This document shows positions 1 to 5,088 of a DNA stretch of 5,724 bases, piece by piece. The stretch comes from Phycisphaerales bacterium (lineage in GTDB: Bacteria; Planctomycetota; Phycisphaerae; Phycisphaerales; UBA1924), in the NCBI GenBank assembly GCA_007124345.1, contig SLFH01000172.1, forward strand, positions 1 to 5,724. Reading direction: 5' to 3'. A program made the translations under genes and the position numbers. Below the pieces are notes generated by a model. That model saw nothing but the letters and a program-made list of their open reading frames with translations. It made no database searches and had not been told where the DNA came from. The stretch's first letter is position 1. Each line of letters begins with the position of its first letter.

Positions 1-1401
1 CTGGAGCGCCTGATCGCCCAGCAGGACGAGCTCCGCCAGCGCGCGGGCGAGATCGGGGAAGAGACGGTCGGCCGTCGCCCCGATGAGCTGACCGATCAGC
101 AGCGCCGCGCCTTGGAAGAGCTCGCCCGGAGACAGGAAGAGCAGGCCTCGCGACTCGCTGAACTGGTCGACGAGCTGATGAACCGCGCGCAGGAAGCGCA
201 GGAGTCCGACCCCGGCCGGGCGATGAGCCTCGAACGGGCGGCCGACGCGGCCAGAACCTCGCGCGCCGAGCAGATGATGGAGGAGGCGGCAGAGCAGCTC
301 CGCCAGAACCAGACCTCCAGCGCCGACCAGAACCAGCAACAAGCCGCCGAAGCGATGCGCGACATGCTCGACGAGCTCGACGGGGCCGAGGACCGCAGGC
401 GCGATGTGCTCCGACGCGTGCTCGCGAGCGTGATCGAGTCGCTCGACGCGCTGATCCGTGCGCAGGAGCGTGAGATCGCGCAGCTCGATCGGGCGCGTCC
501 GGCCGGGCCCTTCGCCCCGCTCGCCGAGCCGCTCTTCCGCCTGCAGGGCAACACATTCGGCGTGCTGGAACAGATCGAGAGCGGGGGGAGCGATCTCGAC
601 AGTGTGGCGAGGCTGGTCGACCAGGCCGCGGGCGCGCAGGGGCGTGCGATCGGGGCGCTGCGTGCGAACCCCGCCGACGACGAGGAGTCGCTGCGCCAGC
701 AGCGGATCAGCCTGCGCCGCCTGACCGAGGCGCGCGAAGAGGCCGAGCGCCTGCAGCGGCAGGCGGAGATGGAAGAAGCCAGACGCGAGCGTCAGCAGCT
801 CCGCCAGGCGTACGCCGAGGCGTTGGAGCGCCAGATCGCGATCCGCGACGAGCTGGCCGAGTACGCCGGGCGCCCGCTGGACCGGCGCGAACGGCGAGAG
901 CTGCTCAGCCTCGCCCAGCGCCAGGAGGCCCAGCGAGAAGAGCTTGAGCAGTTGCGATCACGCGTGATGCAGCAGGGCGATCCGCCCGCGTTCTCGCTGG
1001 CGCACGACAGGCTCGACCGCGACGCGGGTTCGAGCACCGACCTGATGCGCCGCCCGCCGACGGGGCCGGAGCTGGATCGTCGACAGAACTCGATGGTCCG
1101 CGTGCTCCGCTCGCTGGTCGAAGCGCTCGCCGACGATCAGGACCAGCCCGAGTTCGGCGACGAGGCCGGCGGCGAAGGGGGCGGCGATGGCGAGGGCCAG
1201 CCCCAGGCGCTCCCGCCGGTCGCGCAGCTCAGGCTGCTGCGGTCGATGCAGATCGAGGCGATGGAGCGGACCGAAGCCGCAGACGCCCAAGGCGCCGAGG
1301 CTGACGAGGTTGATGAAATCATCGAATTGCAAACCGACCTCTCCTCGATCGCGAACAGACTTCTGGAAGAACTCAGGCAGCAGCAGGGAGGCGGCGGCTG
1401 A
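1..1401 (+). CDS. Coiled-coil protein of a planctomycete envelope operon, C-terminal 466 residues (5' partial)
   Basis: The frame is open from base 1 to the TGA at 1399-1401, so the start lies to the left; in-frame TTG or ATG codons inside are not needed as starts. The visible 466 residues are almost wholly helical and charged, rich in Glu, Gln, Arg and Ala with heptad-like spacing, as in long coiled coils. No transmembrane segment is visible. Near residues 378-402 there is an acidic Gly-rich linker. After it comes a helical tail beginning PPVAQLRLLRSMQ (residues 405-417) and ending in QQQGGGG. From memory, a similar 'L.LLR..Q' box closes the large DUF4175-like coiled-coil proteins of planctomycetes, which carry membrane helices at the N-terminus; I cannot verify that here. 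The stop overlaps the next start by one base (TGATG), so it is co-translated with three exported proteins. A structural or scaffolding envelope role is inference; the biochemical function is unknown. Confidence 0.85.
   Translation: MERLIAQQDELRQRAGEIGEETVGRRPDELTDQQRRALEELARRQEEQASRLAELVDELMNRAQEAQESDPGRAMSLERAADAARTSRAEQMMEEAAEQLRQNQTSSADQNQQQAAEAMRDMLDELDGAEDRRRDVLRRVLASVIESLDALIRAQEREIAQLDRARPAGPFAPLAEPLFRLQGNTFGVLEQIESGGSDLDSVARLVDQAAGAQGRAIGALRANPADDEESLRQQRISLRRLTEAREEAERLQRQAEMEEARRERQQLRQAYAEALERQIAIRDELAEYAGRPLDRRERRELLSLAQRQEAQREELEQLRSRVMQQGDPPAFSLAHDRLDRDAGSSTDLMRRPPTGPELDRRQNSMVRVLRSLVEALADDQDQPEFGDEAGGEGGGDGEGQPQALPPVAQLRLLRSMQIEAMERTEAADAQGAEADEVDEIIELQTDLSSIANRLLEELRQQQGGGG
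1387..1391 (+). promoter_or_regulatory. Shine-Dalgarno GGAGG for the second operon gene
   Basis: GGAGG lies 9 bases before the ATG at 1401 and is embedded in the Gly codons that end the upstream gene. It supports the ATG at 1401 as the start and is the clearest ribosome-binding site within the operon. The third gene has only AGGGA very close to its start, and the fourth has no recognisable site. Confidence 0.65.
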
Positions 1402-2033
1402 TGCGAAAAACGACGACAGCATGGATTATGGGTCTCGCGCTCGGCTGCGGCACAGCGGTCGCCGATCGCACGCCCACCCTCGACGAACTGCTCGGGCTGG
1501 AGACGCGCGAGCAGACCGAAGCGCGAGAGACCACGCCCGACGATGTGGACCGGCGCCTGACCGAACAGCTCGAAGGGGGCGTGCGCGACCTGTTCGAGCA
1601 GGTGACGCGTCTGATGGGCGAGACCGCAGAACGCATGCGAGTCAACCGGGACACCGGGCTGCCGACGCAGCGGATGCAGCGCGAGGTGCTGGAGAAGCTC
1701 GACCAGTTGATCGAAGCCGCGGGGCGCCAGCAGCAGCAGTCCTCGTCGAGTTCGTCTTCTTCTTCCGACGACGCGCAGGGGGCCGAGCAGCAGTCGCAAC
1801 AGCAGCAGCAGGCGGCCGGTGAGGACGCCGGAAGCGATCAGGAGGCGACGCCACCTTCATCGACCGACGAGGTGCTGAACCCGCTGGCGGCGACCGGCGA
1901 GGCCGCGTGGGGCGCCCTGCCCGAACGCGTCCGCGAGGCGATCAGCCAGGGCACGAGCGACCCCTTCAGCACCATGTACAGATCGATGACAGAGGCGTAC
2001 TACAAGCGCCTCGCAGAAGACGGCAGGGATTGA
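1401..2033 (+). CDS. Exported protein with Gln/Ser linker and C-terminal WG-LP-R...YY box
   Basis: This encodes 210 residues. The ATG at 1401 is chosen because it overlaps the previous TGA and follows GGAGG. Residues 1-21 look like a signal peptide: MRK, then a hydrophobic core, then AVA before Asp22. Cys16 sits in ALGC, a poor lipobox, so a lipoprotein is possible but less likely. Residues ~25-108 are charged and helical, probably a short coiled coil. Residues 110-137 are a low-complexity linker of Gln and nine consecutive Ser, followed by an acidic, Pro/Ser/Thr stretch to ~157. The last ~40 residues form a distinct module: AAWGALPERVREAISQG (168-184), then FSTMYRSMTEAYYKRLAE (189-206). From memory, similar WG-x-LP-x-R...YY-x-x-LA endings occur in planctomycete and Bacteroidota proteins near MoxR/VWA operons. 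It may be a short docking module (inference). I know no biochemical function. The next gene starts on its stop codon. Confidence 0.85.
   Translation: MRKTTTAWIMGLALGCGTAVADRTPTLDELLGLETREQTEARETTPDDVDRRLTEQLEGGVRDLFEQVTRLMGETAERMRVNRDTGLPTQRMQREVLEKLDQLIEAAGRQQQQSSSSSSSSSDDAQGAEQQSQQQQQAAGEDAGSDQEATPPSSTDEVLNPLAATGEAAWGALPERVREAISQGTSDPFSTMYRSMTEAYYKRLAEDGRD
1728..1811 (+). repeat. Low-complexity CAG/TCN tract coding for a Gln/Ser linker
   Basis: Four CAG codons (1728-1739) are followed by nine Ser codons (1740-1766) that include three consecutive TCT, which is A/T-ending and unusual in this GC-rich context. After a short acidic stretch come two CAG, TCG, CAA and four CAG (1788-1811). The tract codes for a flexible hydrophilic linker between the helical part and the C-terminal box of the exported protein. 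Mixed Ser codons make the Ser run stable against slippage; the pure CAG and TCT triplets are the parts that could vary in length. Confidence 0.75.
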
Positions 2034-3106
2034 TGCGAACGACACGAACACTCCTCTGCGTCGCGTTGGCGGCCGGCTTTGCCGGAGCAGCAGAGCCGGA
2101 CCCCGATGCCCGCCCCGACGGCACGCGCAGCGCCGCCAATCAGCCGCTGGACCGCGAGATCACGCCCGAGTCGGCACGCTCGATCGATCGGGGCCTCGAG
2201 TGGCTCGCGTCGCAGCAGCTCGAAGACGGCTCGTTCCCGGGCGGGCGCTACGGACGCAATGTCGCGGTCGTCTCCCTCGCCTCTCTGGCGTTCATGAGCG
2301 AGGGCAGCATGCCCGGACGCGGTCGCTACGGCGAGCATGTCCGGCGCGGGCTCGAATTCATCCTCGAACACTCCGCAGACAGCGGGCTCATCTCCGCCGA
2401 GGCCTCGCACGGGCCGATGTACGGGCACGGGTTCGCGACGCTCTTTCTCGGTGAGGTCTACGGCATGACCGCCGGCGGTGGCGACACACGCCTTGCAGAG
2501 CGCACGCACGAGGCGCTCGTCAAGGCCGTACGCCTGATCGAGCAGACCCAGAACGAGGAGGGCGGCTGGCGGTACAACCCCGTCCCCTTCGACGCGGATG
2601 TCTCAGTGACGATCTGCCTGGTGATGGCGCTGCGCTCGGCCCGCAACGCGGGGCTGGAAGTCAGCAGCGAGGTGATCGACAAGGCGGTCGAGTATGTCCG
2701 GCGCTGCCAGAACCCCGACGGGGGCTTCCGCTACCAGGCGGAGATGGGCGCCAGCGCCTGGCCCCGTTCGGCCGCGGGCGTCGCGAGCCTCTATTACGCG
2801 GGCATCTACGAAGACGACGCCTTGGAGCGTGGGCTGCGCTACCTCGAAGCGACGGCCCGCCCGGGCGGGATGCCCGTCCATCGGCCGCACTATCACTACG
2901 GGCATTATTACGCAGTGCAGTGCATGTTCCTGGCCGGGGGCGACCGCTGGGCGTCGTGGTGGCCCGCGATCCGCGACGAGCTGATCACCAACCAGTCCGG
3001 CGACGGAAGCTGGGAGGATCGTTCCGTCGGTTCCGCCTATGGGACGGCGATGTCGCTCATCATTCTCCAGATGCCCAACCGCTATCTGCCGATCTTCCAG
3101 AAGTGA
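2033..3106 (+). CDS. Exported alpha/alpha-toroid (prenyltransferase/squalene-oxidase repeat) protein
   Basis: This encodes 357 residues. The ATG at 2033 overlaps the previous TGA and begins a clear signal peptide (residues 1-19 or 1-20, cleavage in AGAAE); the longer in-frame extension upstream lacks such a signal. At least five helical repeats of the QW/PFTB type follow: GLEWLASQQLEDGSFPG (54-70), GLEFILEH (106-113), a repeat with QTQNEEGGWRYNP (171-183), YVRRCQNPDGGFRYQ (221-235), and a last one with NQSGDGSWED (320-329). These belong to the (alpha/alpha)6 barrel superfamily of protein prenyltransferases, terpene cyclases and thioester-domain proteins. The cyclase DxDD motif is absent; the nearest match is DADVS (187-191). 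A His/Tyr cluster HYHYGHYY (286-293) precedes Cys297 and could line a pocket or bind metal (inference). Export makes isoprenoid cyclisation unlikely; binding envelope lipid, glycan or protein is equally possible. It is coupled to the next gene by GTGA overlap. Confidence 0.92.
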   Translation: MRTTRTLLCVALAAGFAGAAEPDPDARPDGTRSAANQPLDREITPESARSIDRGLEWLASQQLEDGSFPGGRYGRNVAVVSLASLAFMSEGSMPGRGRYGEHVRRGLEFILEHSADSGLISAEASHGPMYGHGFATLFLGEVYGMTAGGGDTRLAERTHEALVKAVRLIEQTQNEEGGWRYNPVPFDADVSVTICLVMALRSARNAGLEVSSEVIDKAVEYVRRCQNPDGGFRYQAEMGASAWPRSAAGVASLYYAGIYEDDALERGLRYLEATARPGGMPVHRPHYHYGHYYAVQCMFLAGGDRWASWWPAIRDELITNQSGDGSWEDRSVGSAYGTAMSLIILQMPNRYLPIFQK

Positions 3107-4302
3107 TACGACACCTGCTCCAGATGTTGATGCTGTGCGTGCTGGCCGGGCTCTGCCCGGGCGGGCCGTACATCCTCATCGATACCGACCTGAACGAGTC
3201 CACTGTCGAGTTGGTGCAGGTGCGCGACTCTGGGCTACTGGTCCGCGACGAGTCCTCCAGGCGGATACCGATGGATCGGTTCGTCGCGATCCTCCGCGAC
3301 GCGCCGGGCGACTGGCGGGCGGTGGGCGGGGTCGTGCAGCTCGCCGACGGGCAGCGGCTGGTCAGCGAGGGCGCGCCGCTCGGACGGGGCGAGTCGATCC
3401 GCGTGCTCTTGCGGTCAAGGGCCGAGGTGATCGTCCCGCTGGAGTCGGTCGGTTGGATGCGCCTGCCCGGCGCCGGAGACCTCCCCGCCAGCGCCGCCCC
3501 GCCCGAGACCGACCCCTTTGACGACACGGTCGTCCTCGCCAACAACGACACGCTCCGCGGCTTCGTGCTCGGCATCGATGGCGAGACGCTGCGTATCGAG
3601 GCCGAGACCGGCGTCAGGTCTGTTTCGCTCTCGGAGATCGCGTGGGTCGTGCTGAGCACGCCGCAGGCGGAGCGCCGGGGCCCGATGCTCTGGCTCAGCG
3701 ATGGCAGCGTGCTGTCGGCCGCCTCGCTCGAATCCGAATCTCCGACGGAGCTGACGATCACCCTTCGGGGCATCGATCCGAGCGCCGCTTCGCAAGAGGC
3801 TTCGGCGGCGGGCATGCTCCGCGTCCAGCGCGACGAGGTGCTGGCGCTGCTGCCCGACCCGGGCCGGGTCGTGTCTCTGGCGAGGCTGGAAGGCGTCAGC
3901 GTTCGCCCGCTGGGCGATCGGCGCTGGGCCCCGGCGCCCCAGAGCCCCGACCGCGACGGCGCTTTCGGCGATCTGGCGAGCGTGACGCTCTCGGGCCCCG
4001 TCGAGGCCCGCTGGCCCCTGCCCAACGGCGCCACTCGCTTCGGCGCAACCATCGAAACCCCGCCCGAGGCGAGGGCCTGGGTCGACAGCGAGGTCGTGAT
4101 CCTCGCGACGCGCGGGCGGGGCGAGGAAGCCATGCCCCTGGCGAGGCTGAAGCTCTCGCAGCGGTCCGAGCCCCAGCGGATCAGCGTCGGCCTGCCCTCC
4201 GGTCGCGATCGTGAGCTGATCATTCGGATCGAGTCGGGTCGGTACGGACCCGTGCACTCAGGTGCGGTGCTGCGGCGGGCCGTCTTGCTGCTGGGCGACT
4301 GA
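3103..4302 (+). CDS. Probable exported beta-repeat protein with NPCBM-like C-terminal domain
   Basis: This encodes 399 residues when started at the GTG at 3103, which overlaps the previous stop (GTGA) and gives a hydrophobic N-terminus, MIRHLLQMLMLCVLAGL, that looks like a signal peptide or anchor. The ATGs at 3124 or 3130 are possible alternative starts; none has a clear Shine-Dalgarno sequence. Residues ~24-250 contain four similar beta-rich units of ~42-56 residues, each opening with a strand plus polar turn (IDTDLNES, QLADGQRL, VLANNDTLRG, WLSDGSVL) and closing with a strand such as VSLSEIAWVVL (174-184). Such units resemble small beta-barrel modules common in planctomycete proteins. Residues ~300-399 (EARWPLPNGATRFGATIE, then VDSEVVIL, then RELIIRIESG) follow the strand order of an NPCBM-type carbohydrate-binding beta-sandwich, though the match is degenerate. 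It is probably periplasmic or surface-exposed and may bind glycan (inference). It is the last gene of the operon, with a likely terminator ~20 bases after its stop. No enzyme motif is seen. Confidence 0.85.
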   Translation: MIRHLLQMLMLCVLAGLCPGGPYILIDTDLNESTVELVQVRDSGLLVRDESSRRIPMDRFVAILRDAPGDWRAVGGVVQLADGQRLVSEGAPLGRGESIRVLLRSRAEVIVPLESVGWMRLPGAGDLPASAAPPETDPFDDTVVLANNDTLRGFVLGIDGETLRIEAETGVRSVSLSEIAWVVLSTPQAERRGPMLWLSDGSVLSAASLESESPTELTITLRGIDPSAASQEASAAGMLRVQRDEVLALLPDPGRVVSLARLEGVSVRPLGDRRWAPAPQSPDRDGAFGDLASVTLSGPVEARWPLPNGATRFGATIETPPEARAWVDSEVVILATRGRGEEAMPLARLKLSQRSEPQRISVGLPSGRDRELIIRIESGRYGPVHSGAVLRRAVLLLGD

Positions 4303-4323
4303 TCTCAATCTATCGAGTTGCGG

Positions 4324-4355
4324 CGTGCGCTTCGAATGCGCGATTTTTCTCTTTT
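4324..4355 (+). terminator. Possible intrinsic terminator of the four-gene operon
   Basis: CGTGCG (4324-4329) can pair with TGCGCG (4337-4342) around a 7-base loop, with two G-U pairs; a shorter GCGC/GCGC stem is an alternative. It is followed at once by a T-rich run, tttttctctttt (4344-4355). The stem is short, so efficiency may be modest. It lies 21 bases after the operon's last stop codon, which is where a terminator would be expected. Confidence 0.45.
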
Positions 4356-4380
4356 GGGGCGAAATCTCATTTGGTACAAT
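4352..4380 (+). promoter_or_regulatory. Predicted sigma70-type promoter with extended -10 for the CHRD gene
   Basis: TGGTACAAT (4372-4380) is an extended -10 element: TACAAT differs from the consensus at one base and is preceded by TGn. A -35 box is weak: TTTTGG (4352-4357) at 17-base spacing, or TTGGGG (4354-4359) at 15. Extended -10 promoters often lack a good -35. This is the most AT-rich patch in a GC-rich window and lies in the gap before the only gene preceded by a long intergenic space. Transcription would start near 4387, giving a leader of about 105 bases. Confidence 0.55.
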
Positions 4381-4390
4381 CGTTTTCGGA

Positions 4391-4430
4391 CCCGGCGCAA
4401 GCCGCTCCGATGGCGGCTCCGAGCGCCGGG
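4391..4430 (+). promoter_or_regulatory. Two-tier hairpin in the 5' leader of the CHRD gene
   Basis: CCCGGCGC (4391-4398) is perfectly complementary to GCGCCGGG (4423-4430). Inside, AGCCGC (4400-4405) pairs with GCGGCT (4413-4418) around a 7-base loop. The two stems are separated by a small asymmetric internal loop (one base on one side, four on the other). The structure starts within a few bases of the predicted transcription start and has no T-run after it, so it is not an intrinsic terminator. A 5' hairpin that protects the mRNA, or a regulatory leader element, are the likeliest readings (inference). A 7-base direct repeat GCTCCGA (4404-4410, 4416-4422) falls within it. Confidence 0.55.
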
Positions 4431-4474
4431 GCGGCGGCGCAAGTGGGCCGCGGAGGCAGCACGAAGGGACCCAA

Positions 4475-4484
4475 GAGAGAGGAG
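4475..4484 (+). promoter_or_regulatory. Shine-Dalgarno sequence of the CHRD gene
   Basis: GAGAGAGGAG ends 7 bases before the ATG at 4492, with AGGAG at 4480-4484. It fixes the start at 4492, which also gives a clean signal peptide, against longer in-frame extensions that would translate the leader. Confidence 0.8.
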
Positions 4485-4491
4485 TCTTGGA

Positions 4492-4998
4492 ATGAAGAGC
4501 CAGTTGATGGCCGTGGGAGCGTTGTCGCTATGCGCAGGCGTCGCCGGTGCAAATGTCGTGACTTTCGTCTTCCCGATCGATGTCGCGCAGGAAGTGCCGG
4601 TGCCGACCATCCCCGCGGGCTTCGACCCCAGCGGCACGGGCGTGGTCACGATCGACACTGTCACAAACCTGCTGACCTGGGAGATCACCTACCAGGGACT
4701 GACGGGCCCGATCGTCGCGCCCGGCGCACATTTCCACGGCCCGGCCGATTTCGGCGTGACCGCGGGCGTCCGACTCCACCTGACCATGGACCTGCCCCAA
4801 CCCGCCACCGGGACGATCACCGGCTCGGCGACCGTCAACGCCCAGCAGCGCGACGACATCCTCGCGGGCCTGTGGTATGTCAACCTGCACACCGCCATGA
4901 ATCCTCCCGGAGAGATCCGGGGCCAGGTCGTGCCCGCGCCGGGCGCCCTCGCGGCGTTGGGTCTCGCGGGGCTCATCGGTCTGCGGCGAAGGCGCTGA
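4492..4998 (+). CDS. Exported CHRD-domain protein with PEP-CTERM-like sorting tail
   Basis: This encodes 168 residues. The start is fixed by the Shine-Dalgarno sequence at 4475-4484. Residues 1-20 (MKSQ, hydrophobic core, AGVAGA before Asn21) form a signal peptide. Residues ~27-147 are a complete CHRD domain: the AQEVP entry strand (32-36), GTGVVTIDTVTNLLTWEITY (48-67), the GAHFHGPAD box with His80 and His82 (78-86), and the closing WYVNLHT...PPGEIRGQV (128-146) with His133. CHRD domains are extracellular beta-sandwiches first named in chordin; their bacterial role is unsettled. The tail VPAPGALAALGLAG, then LIGL and RRRR (147-168), has the three parts of an exosortase sorting signal (short motif, hydrophobic helix, basic end) with PAP in place of PEP, as often seen in Phycisphaerae. 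The protein is therefore probably exported, processed and placed at the cell surface or envelope (inference). It is monocistronic: its own promoter lies upstream and a terminator hairpin downstream. Confidence 0.93.
   Translation: MKSQLMAVGALSLCAGVAGANVVTFVFPIDVAQEVPVPTIPAGFDPSGTGVVTIDTVTNLLTWEITYQGLTGPIVAPGAHFHGPADFGVTAGVRLHLTMDLPQPATGTITGSATVNAQQRDDILAGLWYVNLHTAMNPPGEIRGQVVPAPGALAALGLAGLIGLRRRR
4930..4995 (+). other. PAP-type variant of the PEP-CTERM sorting signal
   Basis: These codons give VPAP at residues 147-150, an Ala/Leu/Gly-rich hydrophobic segment of about 14 residues, and a final RRRR. The layout matches exosortase substrates, while the central Glu of the classic PEP motif is replaced by Ala. 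The exosortase itself is not in the window. Confidence 0.75.
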
Positions 4999-5034
4999 GC
5001 GTCGGACTGCTTCGGGAGAGGAGTCGGAGATCCC

Positions 5035-5080
5035 GGGCCGCGGCGATTCGTTTCAGCGTTCGTCGCGGCCCGACTATTTT
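5035..5080 (+). terminator. Intrinsic terminator between convergent genes
   Basis: GGGCCGCGGCGA (5035-5046) pairs over 12 positions with TCGTCGCGGCCC (5060-5071), with a single G-U pair and a 13-base loop, and is followed by gactatttt (5072-5080). The T-run is on the plus strand, 36 bases beyond the stop of the CHRD gene, so it mainly ends that transcript. On the minus strand no T-run follows the stem, so it would at best weakly stop readthrough from dinB. Confidence 0.7.
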
Positions 5081-5088
5081 GGCGCGAC

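Noticed and set aside
1431..1451. Lipoprotein lipobox (ALGC) in the second operon protein
   Set aside because: The -3 and -2 residues (Ala, Leu) fit poorly, while AVA before Asp22 is a good signal peptidase I site; kept only as a minor alternative.
1137..1799. Minus-strand frame of 220 codons over the junction of the first two genes
   Set aside because: Low-complexity product with poly-Pro, poly-Cys and Ser runs from the antisense of the Gln/Gly/Ser tracts; no start signal.
1907..2032. Longer N-terminus for the toroid protein
   Set aside because: The extension is Arg-rich, overlaps the previous gene by 126 bases and hides the signal peptide that begins at 2033.
2591..2605. DADVS as a squalene-hopene cyclase DxDD active site
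   Set aside because: The second and third acidic residues needed for protonation are not in the DxDD arrangement, and the protein is exported and far shorter than the ~630-residue cyclases.
3060..4223. A 387-codon open frame on the minus strand opposite the beta-repeat protein gene
   Set aside because: Its product is Ser/Arg/Pro/Thr-rich without any family pattern, it has no start context, and it lies opposite a gene with coupled start and sensible protein. Long antisense frames are expected in GC-rich DNA.
4345..4395. Sigma54 (-24/-12) promoter for the PEP-CTERM-like gene, as reported for some PEP-CTERM genes in other bacteria
   Set aside because: No GG and GC dinucleotides at the right spacing; the extended -10 box is a better match.
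4318..4491. Longer N-terminus for the CHRD protein
   Set aside because: It would translate the promoter, hairpin and Shine-Dalgarno sequence and bury the signal peptide; the ATG at 4492 has ideal spacing.
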